From NCBI RefSeq assembly GCF_002760655.1, contig NZ_PDOC01000001.1, positions 434,001 through 498,000 on the forward strand: a stretch of 64,000 nt of DNA, written 5' to 3'. The stretch comes from Massilia eurypsychrophila (GTDB lineage: Bacteria > Pseudomonadota > Gammaproteobacteria > Burkholderiales > Burkholderiaceae_D). The position numbers were made by a program, and so were the translations under genes. Every line of letters begins with the position of its first letter. Within the stretch, counting starts at the first letter, position 1. A model generated the notes under the pieces. That model was not told the DNA's origin and made no database searches. It worked only from the letters and a program-made list of their open reading frames with translations. Positions 34,551 through 43,444 of this stretch are shown here, in pieces.

Positions 34551-35785
34551 TGAGCGAGTTGAAGCCCGCAGTCGTACTCGGCATTGATACCCCGATCGGC
34601 CTGGCCATCATTCGCGACCTGGGAAGCCGCGGCGTCGCCGTCACCGGCATTGGGCGCCATGCCGGCGCGCTCGGCATGTCGTCGCGCTACCTGCATCAGG
34701 GGCTGCTGCGCGCCAGTGGCGAAGCGGCGCTGGTGGCGCAGTTGCGGGCGCTCGGTCGCCAGCTAGGTCCGGCGTGCCTGTTCGCCATTTCAGAAAGCGA
34801 CATCGCGTTGCTCAACCGGCACCGCGCAAGTCTGAGCGGGTTTGCACTGATGTTCGCCGATGAGGCGCGCATGACGAGCGTGCTCAACAAGGAGCAAACA
34901 TACGCGGCCGCCGCGCGGGTCGGCATCCGCGTCCCCCGCACCGAACAGCCAACCTGCATGGCGGACGTGCTTGCGCTGGCCGGCGTGTTGCGGTTTCCGG
35001 TTGTGTTGAAGTGGGCCAATCCGAACGATATTGCGGCAACCCTGGCCGACGCCGGACTTGCGCTCGACAAGACGCATTACTGCGACTCGGCCGGCGAACT
35101 GGCCGCCTATCTGCAGCCTTACGAACAGGTCGGCATCTATCCGCTGGTCCAGGAGTATTGTGCCGGCTACGGGCTCGGCCAGTTCATCCTGATGCACAAC
35201 GGACAAGCCCACTACACCTTCCAGCACCGCAGGGTCCACGAATGGCCGCCGGAAGGCGGTTTTTCCAGCATGTGCGAATCGCTCCCGGTCGATGCGCACC
35301 AGGGCCAGATGGCACACTCTATTGCGCTGTTGCGCGAATTGAACTGGGAGGGCGTGGCCATGGTGGAATATCGCCATGACCCTGTTACGGATACTTCCGC
35401 GCTGATGGAGATAAACGGGCGCTTCTGGGGCAGCCTGCCCCTCGCCTACCATGCCGGCGCAGCTTTCCCATGGCACATGTATTGTCTGTTTGGCATGGGC
35501 GAACCAATTGATCAGCAGGCTTACCGCAGTGGCCTGCGCTGTCGTTTTATCATTCCGGAAACGAAGCGGCTTCTACGCATCTTGTTTCAGCAGCACGCCA
35601 TTGCCGACCGCACGCTGGCATTTCGCCGACTGCCTGAGCTGGCCGGGTTTCTGGCGGATTTTGTGCGCCCCCAAACACGCTATTACGTGTTCGAATGGCG
35701 CGACCCGATGCCTCTGCTCGCAGACCTAGGCCAAATGGTAGTAACGATCGGACGCCGCCTGCTGTATCAAGGACGTCGCGCCTGA
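34547..35785 (+). CDS. ATP-grasp ligase-like protein
   Basis: 412 residues. An N-terminal pre-ATP-grasp Rossmann region (VVLGIDTPIGLAIIRDLGSRGV) is followed by the ATP-grasp fold: FPVVLKWANPNDIAAT, LVQEYCAGYGLGQFI, NWEGVAMVEYRHDP, LMEINGRFWGSLPLAYHAGA. This family forms carboxylate-amine (amide) bonds with ATP. It ends the nine-gene operon and is preceded by the acyltransferase (ATGA overlap). Two other amide-forming candidates occur in the same operon, so a multi-step amide product is likely. The exact substrate is unknown. Confidence 0.87.
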   Translation: MMSELKPAVVLGIDTPIGLAIIRDLGSRGVAVTGIGRHAGALGMSSRYLHQGLLRASGEAALVAQLRALGRQLGPACLFAISESDIALLNRHRASLSGFALMFADEARMTSVLNKEQTYAAAARVGIRVPRTEQPTCMADVLALAGVLRFPVVLKWANPNDIAATLADAGLALDKTHYCDSAGELAAYLQPYEQVGIYPLVQEYCAGYGLGQFILMHNGQAHYTFQHRRVHEWPPEGGFSSMCESLPVDAHQGQMAHSIALLRELNWEGVAMVEYRHDPVTDTSALMEINGRFWGSLPLAYHAGAAFPWHMYCLFGMGEPIDQQAYRSGLRCRFIIPETKRLLRILFQQHAIADRTLAFRRLPELAGFLADFVRPQTRYYVFEWRDPMPLLADLGQMVVTIGRRLLYQGRRA

Positions 35786-35798
35786 TTCGCGGCGGGGG

Positions 35799-35816
35799 GG
35801 CCGGCCCTTGCCGGTC
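35799..35816 (+). repeat. GC-rich hairpin after the ATP-grasp gene
   Basis: GGCCGGC and GCCGGTC form a 7-bp stem (one G-U) over loop CCTT, 13 nt after the stop codon. There is no proper T-run behind it, so any terminator function would be weak. Confidence 0.35.
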
Positions 35817-35819
35817 TTC

Positions 35820-36270
35820 ATCAGGTCACCGTAGTATATCACTGACCAGCGGACGCTACGATGCGTCCCCCACCCTGCATGCCTGCGCCCTGCGGCGTCA
35901 AAGTCGCATGTGGGAAGCTAGTGCCGCACCTCTGTCCAATGACAATGCGTAAGACGATACCTAAGAGATAATTACTTTTAGCCATCTTCATTGCTCAATC
36001 AAAACATTGCCCTCTACATACAGTCTTTTATTGGCTTAACGCAACAGAACGCAAATTATTCGTTGATAATCGGCATTTCTTGCCAACCGGACATTTTCAT
36101 CGCTAATTCTGAGCAGTAGAATCGGACCAGCTCATCCATAAAGGCATTAAAGATTTCCTAGCAGCACTAAACTGCGCGGTAGCCGCTGCACCTGGCGCGC
36201 TTCTCTCCTCCTAGGACCATTGGACCTCTGCCGTGTCCCTAGCATCTAATCGACCAAGTTCGGAAAAATC
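35820..36270 (+). other. Intergenic region without a gene; possible promoter at 36031-36059
   Basis: 485 nt separate the ATP-grasp stop (35785) and the ATG at 36271; the central part is AT-rich. The only promoter-like pair is TTGGCT (36031-36036) and AATTAT (36054-36059), 17 nt apart, each with four of six consensus bases. A start near 36066 would leave a leader of about 205 nt. I see no long ORF with an RBS, no tRNA, and no transposon ends. Confidence 0.5.
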
Positions 36271-39200
36271 ATGATCAACAACGACCGTCGTAATTTCATC
36301 TTTAAATCAACCATGCTGGCCGCATCAGGGGTCCTCACGGCCTGTGGCGGAGGTGGCCCCGGCCACGCCGGCGTTGATCCGGTCTCGCCGGGCGTGCCGG
36401 GCGATCCGTCCAGCCCGGCGCCGACCGAGCCGCCGCAATCGGCGGCCGTCGCGGTGATCGGCCCGCCGTTGGCCAATGCAACAATACGCCTGTCAGGCAC
36501 ATCCGCCGTGAGGGCTGCGCCGTATTGCCTGGGCTATGCCTTCCGCCGCGGCGATGTCCCCGCCGGCAAAGTGCTGATTGGCGCGACGGGCAGCATGCAG
36601 GTAGTGCCCAAAAATGTCTGGCCTGACGGGTCGCTAAAGTTTGCCGTCATTTCCGGGCACGCCGATGTGACGGCCGCCGCCGACACGATCCTCAATGTGG
36701 TGGTGACGTCGCCGCCGGCCAGTGCGCCAAGTCAGCTGTCGACCGCCAAGCTGCGGGCCACTGAAATCGTCGCCGAGGTCGGTTGTGGTAGCTTTGGCAC
36801 AGTCCGCTGGACCGGGGCGGATTGGGACGCGCCGTTCCAGACTTGGGTGCAGGGACCGGTCATGTCTTCCTGGATCTATCGCAAGCCGGTTGGCGCCGAT
36901 AAGCACCTGGTCGCTTGGCTCGAAGTAAGGCTGTGGGCGAGCGGTGCGGTAGAAGTACTGCCATGGATCGAAAACGGCTACCTTAAGGTTGCCGCGCCAA
37001 CCAACAAATCTGCAACGTTCACTTTTACACTTGGCAAGACGCAACGCATGAGTGCCGCCATTGACCTCAAACACCATCAACGCACTCCGCTCATCAATGG
37101 AGCAGCGTTGTCGTATTGGCTTGGGGTCGATCCGGGCGTAATTGCCCGCCACAATACAGCGTACTTGCAGGCTACCGAACTGGTGCCATCGTACCAGGCG
37201 GTAGTTGACGCAAGCGCAACCGCCGTGACCCGTTTGCCGACGACTTATCTGCCCCTGCAGGCCGGCAGCTTCAATTTCGACAGCGACTCGATGGGCTCGT
37301 CAGGTTACCAGGATCCGATTGGATTGTTGCCGCAGCACGATGTACTTTACCTTACGACCGATGCCAAAATTGCGCATGCAGGGGTGATCCGGAACGGTTT
37401 CAGTGCCGGCCGGTACGCACTGCACTATCGGGACGAAAGCACAAACCGACCTCTTCGGTTCAGTAGTTATCCGACCCTAAATATTGGCAATAGCCAAGCA
37501 TTCAAGGACAATGGTGGGTCTACCACCAACTCGTACACACCGACCCCGACGGGCGGCAACGGTCCCAGTTGGGATGTCGCACACAGCCCGTCAGTCGGCT
37601 ACATGGCGTATCTGGTAACCGGTCGCTGGTACTTTATGGAGGAGGTCCAGTTTGCCACTACCGCTAACTACTTGGGCAACGGCGACAATCAGTACCTGCG
37701 CCTGGGCAGCAAGGGCTTGGTCCGGGCCGCGCCTGGCGCCTGGCAGACGCGCAGTTGCGCATGGGACTGGCGCGCCCGCGTCCAAGCCCTTTGTGTCACA
37801 CCAGACGCTGACACTGTGTTGCGATCAGAATTCATAGCGTCGGTCGAAGCAAACATCGACTATTTCCATAGCCTGTATATCGTGCAACCTAACAATCCGT
37901 TCGGCTGGATCAAGCCGGGAGAAGGCTATGGCGATGGCAGTCTACGCCAAGGCGCGTCTTGGCAGCAAGACTTCGTGACGGCCGCTTTCGGCTACTCGGT
38001 TTCGCTCGGATTGCCGATATCGGCCAAGGCGACATCGGATCTGGCTGCGTTCTTCCAGTGGAAAGCACGCAGCGCAGTGATGCGACTCGGGCCAAAGAGT
38101 GGCTTCTGGTATGTCAACGGCGCGCCGTACACCATGATAATCACTCCAAGCAGCGCACCTAACTATGATAACGGTACCGGCCCTTGGTACCAGTCGGACG
38201 CCGAGGTCTACAACGCGACCTACGCTGTTGCACCTCCCTGGATGGGAAAGGTAGAGGGAACATTGGCTGCGGAAATACTGCCGGGAGCAGACGCAATGTG
38301 GGGCAATCTGATTCCTGCAATCGCTTACGCGGTACGGCACAATGTACCGGGCGCCCTGGAAGCTTACAGCCGCATTCAGAGTGCGAGCAATTGGCCTGCC
38401 TTGCGTGCTGCATTCAACACCCGGCCGGTGTGGTCAATAAAGCCTGCCGACGGGTCGCTAGTATTGCCGCCTGTTGTGGTCGCACCAGTAGAGCAGAGTT
38501 CGACGACCGCTGGCGCGCCGGCATGGGCTGTAAATGCGCCGCTTAACGCTTGGATGGAGATTCCGGGCACTGCGGGCGCAGGTGGAACCCAGATCGAGTC
38601 GTACTCTGGTTGGGCTAAGCTACCCAACGGGAAAATCGCCATCACCTTGGCAGGAGGCCACGGCGACGGGACCAGGAACAGTACGGCCATGATCGATATG
38701 CTGGCCAATGCACCGGCCTGGGTAGAGATTGGCGCACCGAGCCCAACCAATACATACGACGTTGCTTACAGAGAAGACGGAAAGCCAAATACTTCGCATA
38801 CTTACTACACGACAATGTGGGTGCCTGCCACGAACCGCTTGATGCGTATTGGTTCGATCTACACCTCCGGCGCGTCAACCATGATCTTCCCGACTGTTGA
38901 CGGCTTCGACATGGCCTCGAAGACGTGGGCGCCGGCAGGAACCTACCCCAACGTACCGGTGGGCGGCCAAGGCTTCGGATACAACCCAGTGACAAACCAG
39001 GTATTCTTGGGTAATAAATACTACAACCCCCTTAACGGCGCTATTACCAACATTGCCACTGGCGGGGTCATCATGCCCCGGTCACCGTGGGCTTGGGATA
39101 CCAAACGCAATCAGTTCTTTGGGATCTGCCTGGGCGACAACCAGCGTTACAGCATTAGCCTCGGAGTGTTGGCGGCAAAAATCGCGGGCACGACGGCGGC

Positions 39201-39540
39201 TGCCATTACGATCGGCGACAGCCTTGCGAAAGCACGTTTTGCCAGCGAATACCCGGAATACGCAGCGCTGGAATACGACCCTGTAAATGATTGTTACCTT
39301 CTTTATTCTGGTGCACCGACCCCTTCGGGTGCTTCGACGGCAGGCCATCTGTACAAGATCAAACCTAATGATTCTTCGGTGTGGCCGATCGATTTCTTTA
39401 ACTACGGACTGGGTGGCATTACGCCGATTTCATCGGTGGCATCAGGCGTGCTCAACAAGTTTTCGTACATTCCTGAGCTGAAGGGATTCGTGATGATGGC
39501 GACCAAATCTTCGAACCTTTACTTCCTACGTACCGCATGA
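36271..39540 (+). CDS. Large Tat-type lipoprotein of unknown function
   Basis: 1089 residues. The N-terminus DRRNFIFKS is a twin-arginine signal, and LTAC at 22-25 is a lipobox, so it should be folded in the cytoplasm, exported by Tat and anchored by Cys25. A glycine/proline-rich spacer follows. Residues about 60-150 (NATIRLSGTS, AFRRGDVPAG, PKNVWPDGSLKFAVI) resemble the RIFT-barrel domain at the start of YetA/rhamnogalacturonan-lyase-like proteins. Residues about 750-1089 look like a beta-propeller (GWAKLPNGKIAITLAGGHGDG, YNPVTNQVFLG). I do not recognise the protein as a whole. It stands alone with its own promoter region and terminator; a glycan-binding or lyase role is an inference. Confidence 0.8.
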   Translation: MINNDRRNFIFKSTMLAASGVLTACGGGGPGHAGVDPVSPGVPGDPSSPAPTEPPQSAAVAVIGPPLANATIRLSGTSAVRAAPYCLGYAFRRGDVPAGKVLIGATGSMQVVPKNVWPDGSLKFAVISGHADVTAAADTILNVVVTSPPASAPSQLSTAKLRATEIVAEVGCGSFGTVRWTGADWDAPFQTWVQGPVMSSWIYRKPVGADKHLVAWLEVRLWASGAVEVLPWIENGYLKVAAPTNKSATFTFTLGKTQRMSAAIDLKHHQRTPLINGAALSYWLGVDPGVIARHNTAYLQATELVPSYQAVVDASATAVTRLPTTYLPLQAGSFNFDSDSMGSSGYQDPIGLLPQHDVLYLTTDAKIAHAGVIRNGFSAGRYALHYRDESTNRPLRFSSYPTLNIGNSQAFKDNGGSTTNSYTPTPTGGNGPSWDVAHSPSVGYMAYLVTGRWYFMEEVQFATTANYLGNGDNQYLRLGSKGLVRAAPGAWQTRSCAWDWRARVQALCVTPDADTVLRSEFIASVEANIDYFHSLYIVQPNNPFGWIKPGEGYGDGSLRQGASWQQDFVTAAFGYSVSLGLPISAKATSDLAAFFQWKARSAVMRLGPKSGFWYVNGAPYTMIITPSSAPNYDNGTGPWYQSDAEVYNATYAVAPPWMGKVEGTLAAEILPGADAMWGNLIPAIAYAVRHNVPGALEAYSRIQSASNWPALRAAFNTRPVWSIKPADGSLVLPPVVVAPVEQSSTTAGAPAWAVNAPLNAWMEIPGTAGAGGTQIESYSGWAKLPNGKIAITLAGGHGDGTRNSTAMIDMLANAPAWVEIGAPSPTNTYDVAYREDGKPNTSHTYYTTMWVPATNRLMRIGSIYTSGASTMIFPTVDGFDMASKTWAPAGTYPNVPVGGQGFGYNPVTNQVFLGNKYYNPLNGAITNIATGGVIMPRSPWAWDTKRNQFFGICLGDNQRYSISLGVLAAKIAGTTAAAITIGDSLAKARFASEYPEYAALEYDPVNDCYLLYSGAPTPSGASTAGHLYKIKPNDSSVWPIDFFNYGLGGITPISSVASGVLNKFSYIPELKGFVMMATKSSNLYFLRTA

Positions 39541-39585
39541 TGCATTGATGTGACTGGGCTCGAATGAGGCAACTATTGCCCTAGT

Positions 39586-39619
39586 TCCCACAGTCTCGCA
39601 AGAGCTGTGGGATTTTTTT
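39586..39619 (+). terminator. Intrinsic terminator after the Tat lipoprotein gene
   Basis: A perfect 8-bp stem TCCCACAG / CTGTGGGA (39586-39593 and 39605-39612) with an 11-nt loop is followed by seven T residues. Confidence 0.92.
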
Positions 39620-39633
39620 ATCGACGACGCTGC

Positions 39634-39704
39634 GTAAAGAATACGTATTGCTTACGGCATTGAATATGGGCAAAATGGTTCCTTTGATGAAATTGAAATT
39701 TCAT
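39634..39704 (+). promoter_or_regulatory. Two operator-like dyads and a possible promoter before the SDR operon
   Basis: A 22-nt dyad at 39634-39655 (GTAA..AATACGTATT..TTAC, 9 of 11 pairs) and an 18-nt perfect dyad at 39687-39704 (ATGAAATT-GA-AATTTCAT). Between them TTGCTT (39648-39653) and CAAAAT (39671-39676) have 17-nt spacing as a possible -35/-10. A repressor bound to either dyad would block it. No regulator gene lies nearby. Confidence 0.4.
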
Positions 39705-39782
39705 TGAAGTACACGCGATTCGGCGCTTCCCAAGGTCGGTCCATCAAGCTGTCGAGCTACGCTATTTAATTACTGGTACCGA

Positions 39783-40817
39783 ATGCATCCTCTTATATCG
39801 CGCCCGGAAAGGTGCTTGATTACCGGCGCCTCTGGCTTTATCGGAACGCGCCTGTGCGAACTGCTCGATCAACAGGGTGTTCAGCCGTACACGCCGCTGG
39901 TGCGTAGCCCCATTGCCGCAACTGCGCTGCGGGCACGCTGGCCGCATCTGGCAGTGGCCGATCTGCTCAATACCGCTGACCTGAAGCGGGCGATGCAAGG
40001 GTGTGATTCCATTATTCACTTGGCCCATAGCGACCGCGGCCCCGAGGCGACCCGGCGGCTCGTCGATTGCGCGATCGAGCGCGGCATTGCGCGCTTCGTC
40101 CACGTCAGCACGATGTCAGTCCATGGACCTGCGCCCGGGCCCGAGGCGGCGCGCGAGGACACGGCTCGTATCGGGCGCTACGATCACGATTACTCCGATT
40201 CAAAAGCAGAGCAAGAGGAAATCGTGCAGTCCGCGCATGACCGGGGCGACCTGCAAGTCGTTATCCTCAGGCCGACGGTGGTGTATGGCCCGAACAGCCA
40301 CTTTGTGCTGCAAGTCATCGAGCAGGCGCGCGATGGCACAGTGACCGTGTTCGACCACGGCACTGGACTTTGCAATGCCGTGTATGTCGATGACGTGTGC
40401 GACGCAATCGACGCCGCCCTGGTACGCGCAGAAGCGACCGGACAGGCGATGTTCATCAACGGCGATCAGACAGTCACCTGGGGTGAATTTATCAACGCCT
40501 TTGCCGCGATGGTCGAGCCGGCACCGCAGGTAACCAATCTTTCGTCGGCCGACGCGCTTAGCTACTGGGCGGCGCATCCGCCGGTGCACGCCAGAAGTCT
40601 GCTCGGCCGGATCGGTATCAAGTTGAAAAAGCTGGGTGGCTGGCAGCCACCGGTGGCGCCATGGCCAAACGCCGGCAGGGTCCAGCGTGAAATATTCCCG
40701 GTCGCCTTCCATAACGAGAAGGCCAAGCGCGTGCTTGACTGGGCCCCCAAATTCGACTTTCCGCACGGCGTTTCTGCAACCCGAAGCTGGCTTGGCGCAG
40801 CGGGTTACCTGGCATGA
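39783..40817 (+). CDS. NAD-dependent epimerase/dehydratase (extended SDR)
   Basis: 344 residues. NAD-binding TGASGFIG at 14-21 and catalytic Tyr137/Lys141 in YSDSKAEQE, with HVSTMSVHG supplying the upstream Ser/Thr. These are the normal SDR active-site elements. It would act on a nucleotide- or lipid-linked sugar. The C-terminal part (PPVHARSLLGRIGIKLKKLG) is basic, which could mean membrane association. It overlaps the oxidoreductase gene as ATGA, so the two may work on the same substrate (oxidation followed by reduction gives epimerisation). The specific sugar cannot be read from the sequence. Confidence 0.85.
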   Translation: MHPLISRPERCLITGASGFIGTRLCELLDQQGVQPYTPLVRSPIAATALRARWPHLAVADLLNTADLKRAMQGCDSIIHLAHSDRGPEATRRLVDCAIERGIARFVHVSTMSVHGPAPGPEAAREDTARIGRYDHDYSDSKAEQEEIVQSAHDRGDLQVVILRPTVVYGPNSHFVLQVIEQARDGTVTVFDHGTGLCNAVYVDDVCDAIDAALVRAEATGQAMFINGDQTVTWGEFINAFAAMVEPAPQVTNLSSADALSYWAAHPPVHARSLLGRIGIKLKKLGGWQPPVAPWPNAGRVQREIFPVAFHNEKAKRVLDWAPKFDFPHGVSATRSWLGAAGYLA

Positions 40818-42250
40818 CGCGTCCAAAGGCAGTAATTGTCGGCGCCGGGCTTGGCGGGTGCATGCTTGCCAATGCATTGCTGGCGACCCACGACGTGACG
40901 ATGATCGAACGCGGTGCCGCAACGATCGATCCACGGTTTCCCGTCATCGATGTCGGTTTGCCGGCGCGTACCGAACCGCACTTCGGCGCCGGCCTGGGCG
41001 GGTCCACCCAGCTCTGGCACAACGGCCTCATCGAGATCGACGACCAGACCTTCGCCAGGCACTGGCCGATTGCGAAAACCGACCTCGATCCGTATTACGA
41101 AGAGGCATTTCCATTGCTGTCCGGCGTCCCCATGCAGCAGGTGCACGCGGCGATCGCCGCGCTGCGGGAGAAATATCGCGCGCTTGGGCTGCCTGCTGAG
41201 TCGCTGCCGGGATTGTTCTACCCGCGCTGGCCGCTGAACGTTTGGGACAGCCTCAAGCTCGATGGCCGCGTGACGCTGGTGCGCGGGGACGTTACCGGCT
41301 TTCAGCTGACAGAGCAGGGTGCGGTGGCCGCACTGACCGTGGCTGTCGACGGCGTTGCCGAGCAGGTTGGCGGCGATCGGTTCGTGTTGTCGGCCGGCGG
41401 TCTCGGTTCGCCTGTCTTGCTCCAGAAGCTGGCGACCAAGGTCGACTTGCCGGCGCTTTCCCATGCCGGCTACCACTACGAAGATCATCCGATGGGCTTC
41501 GTCGGCGAGGTGGAGCTGAGCGTGCCGCTGTATCAGCTATGGAATTATCACGTGCCAGGCACCGGTGGCAACTTGCGCCTCCCGCTGGTCGTCTCCACAA
41601 ACGGCATGGACATCTCGTTTCAGTTAAGGCCGGCGGCATCATTTCATCGCGACAGTCGCCGCGAGCGGGTTGGTAGCGTACTGCACCAACTGCGCCAGCG
41701 CCCGTGGAACCTGTTTAACTATGTGAAGCTGCTGACGCATTGGGACGACGTGTTCGACATATTGTCGTTCAAGCTGGGCATTCATTTGCCGACCAAGCGA
41801 TACACGCTGCTGATGATGGCGCAAATGCCGCCTTCCAAAGAGCGGGCGGTCTGGAGCGAAGCTGATCCAGCCAGCGGCCAGGAGCGACGGATCCGTGACT
41901 GGCGCTTTACGCCCGCCTATCAGGACGACCTGCGCGCCGCCGTCGGCGCCGTACTGAACCAGTTGAGTCCCGTGCTCAAGAGCGCCAGACAATTCCCGGA
42001 CTGGCTCAGCGGACTGGCGACCGGCGCCCATCATTCGGGTACGGCGCGCATGTCCGATTCGCCCGCATCCGGAGTATGCGACCGCGACTGCCGGGTCCAC
42101 GGCATGGCCAACCTTTACGTCTGCGACGGGGCGGTCATACCGGCCAGCGGGGTGGCCAACACAGGCCTGACGATCAGCGCCCTTGCGCTTCGCCTGGCCA
42201 AGCATTTAGGGCAGCGCGCCGACGCCAGCGCGCTGCCAAACGACCAGTAG
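40814..42250 (+). CDS. GMC-family FAD oxidoreductase
   Basis: 478 residues. An N-terminal dinucleotide-binding motif (VIVGAGLGGCMLANALL), a GLGGSTQLWHNG segment that fits the FAD-attachment region, and a C-terminal GMC domain with the active-site region GAHHSGTARM and the FAD contact YVCDGAVIPASGVANTGLTI. These enzymes oxidise alcohols, including sugar hydroxyls. Next to an SDR and a glycosyltransferase it may act on a carrier-linked sugar. It is shorter than typical choline-dehydrogenase-like GMC proteins (530-560 residues). It overlaps the SDR gene by 4 nt and precedes the glycosyltransferase by 43 nt. Confidence 0.87.
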   Translation: MTRPKAVIVGAGLGGCMLANALLATHDVTMIERGAATIDPRFPVIDVGLPARTEPHFGAGLGGSTQLWHNGLIEIDDQTFARHWPIAKTDLDPYYEEAFPLLSGVPMQQVHAAIAALREKYRALGLPAESLPGLFYPRWPLNVWDSLKLDGRVTLVRGDVTGFQLTEQGAVAALTVAVDGVAEQVGGDRFVLSAGGLGSPVLLQKLATKVDLPALSHAGYHYEDHPMGFVGEVELSVPLYQLWNYHVPGTGGNLRLPLVVSTNGMDISFQLRPAASFHRDSRRERVGSVLHQLRQRPWNLFNYVKLLTHWDDVFDILSFKLGIHLPTKRYTLLMMAQMPPSKERAVWSEADPASGQERRIRDWRFTPAYQDDLRAAVGAVLNQLSPVLKSARQFPDWLSGLATGAHHSGTARMSDSPASGVCDRDCRVHGMANLYVCDGAVIPASGVANTGLTISALALRLAKHLGQRADASALPNDQ

Positions 42251-42293
42251 TCCTGCACCGCTGCCGCGCCGTGTATCCATGGAGAATACCGAA

Positions 42294-43406
42294 ATGACCT
42301 TACGAGTTGGGATTACTGCCCAGACACTGAACGTACAACATCTGCGTGGTACCGGACGCTACGTCCAGGAACTGCTAAGGAATACGACCGCGAGCGATGA
42401 CGTTAAATGGACGGCATACGCACAGGACGCCAGCAAGCCGTTTCGGGTGCCGTCGCCGCTGTTGGGTAATACCGATGTATTTAATTTCCCCGGCGATCGC
42501 TTTCAGCTGTGGGAACAAGTCGGCTTGCCGCAGCGGCTGAAGCGATCCGGCGTGGCGCTGTTACATTGCGCCGAGAACACTGTGCCCGTATGGCAGCCGG
42601 TGCCGACGATCGTGACAATCCACGATACGGTGCTGTGGGAGGAAGAGCGGGCTCGACTTGACCACTTTTACCTGCACAAGGTCCAGGCGCTGGCGTACAG
42701 TCGTTGCGCCGCCGTGATTACCATCAGCGAGTCGTCGAAGCGCGATATTGCCGCGCGATGGCCGGTGCTTGCTGATCGCCTCACTGTGATACCGCATGGG
42801 ATTGCAGATGAGTTCTTCGACGATCGCCGGGCAACCATCCCGGCCGTGCTGCAGCAGGCCTTGGGCACATCTCCCTACCTGTTGTTCATGGGCGGGCCAC
42901 AGCCGCGCAAGCGTTTCGGCTGGGCGTTGCAGTTGTTGGCGCAATGCGGACGCGCCGACCTCCATCTGGTCGGGTGCGGCTTCGGCGCCGGCACCACATC
43001 GATTGATCAGATTCCGCCGGCGTTGCGCCACCGGGTTCATTTCGCCCCGTTTGTCGAAGACAGCGAGCTCGTCGCGCTGTATCGCGGCGCGCAGGCAGCG
43101 GTTTACCCCACCTTGTACGAAGGCTTCGGTTTTCCGGCGGTCGAGTCGCAAGCAGCCGGCACACCCATCTTGTTCAGTCCAGTCAGCAGCCTGGTCGACC
43201 TGATTGGCCCGCTGGCATGGCCGGTCGATGCCGAAGATCTTTCCGCCTGGATTGCCGCGCTCAAGGAAGTCTTGACGCTGCCTGCGCAAGCAAGGAGCGA
43301 ACTTGCCGCCCGCAGCATTGAGTGGGCTCGTCAGTTCTCCTGGCGCAAGAGTGTGGAGCGGCATTTCGACGTCTATCGAGACGTGCTGGCGCGTTCGCGC
43401 CAGTGA
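42294..43406 (+). CDS. Glycosyltransferase family 4-type (GT-B)
   Basis: 370 residues. GT-B fold: an N-terminal LRGTGRYVQELLR, HCAENTVPVW and TIHDTVLWEEE, then the C-terminal donor domain with YLLFMGGPQPRKRF, LVGCGFGAGT and the EX7E-like DSELVALYRGAQAAVYPTLY followed by EGFGFPAVESQAAG. It adds a sugar to the EPS repeat on the cytoplasmic face. I chose ATG 42294 because GGAG lies nine nt upstream; an ATG five codons earlier (42279) has no ribosome-binding site. Donor and linkage are unknown. It is the last gene of the three-gene operon and converges with the flippase gene. Confidence 0.88.
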   Translation: MTLRVGITAQTLNVQHLRGTGRYVQELLRNTTASDDVKWTAYAQDASKPFRVPSPLLGNTDVFNFPGDRFQLWEQVGLPQRLKRSGVALLHCAENTVPVWQPVPTIVTIHDTVLWEEERARLDHFYLHKVQALAYSRCAAVITISESSKRDIAARWPVLADRLTVIPHGIADEFFDDRRATIPAVLQQALGTSPYLLFMGGPQPRKRFGWALQLLAQCGRADLHLVGCGFGAGTTSIDQIPPALRHRVHFAPFVEDSELVALYRGAQAAVYPTLYEGFGFPAVESQAAGTPILFSPVSSLVDLIGPLAWPVDAEDLSAWIAALKEVLTLPAQARSELAARSIEWARQFSWRKSVERHFDVYRDVLARSRQ

Positions 43407-43423
43407 TGACCGCACAAAGCAGG

Positions 43424-43442
43424 TGCGGCGCTTAGCGCCGCA
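43424..43442. repeat. GC-rich hairpin between convergent genes
   Basis: TGCGGCGC and GCGCCGCA make a perfect 8-bp stem with loop TTA in the 38-nt gap between the convergent glycosyltransferase and flippase genes. There is no T-run on either strand; it may still stall polymerase from both sides. Confidence 0.4.
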
Positions 43443-43444
43443 GC

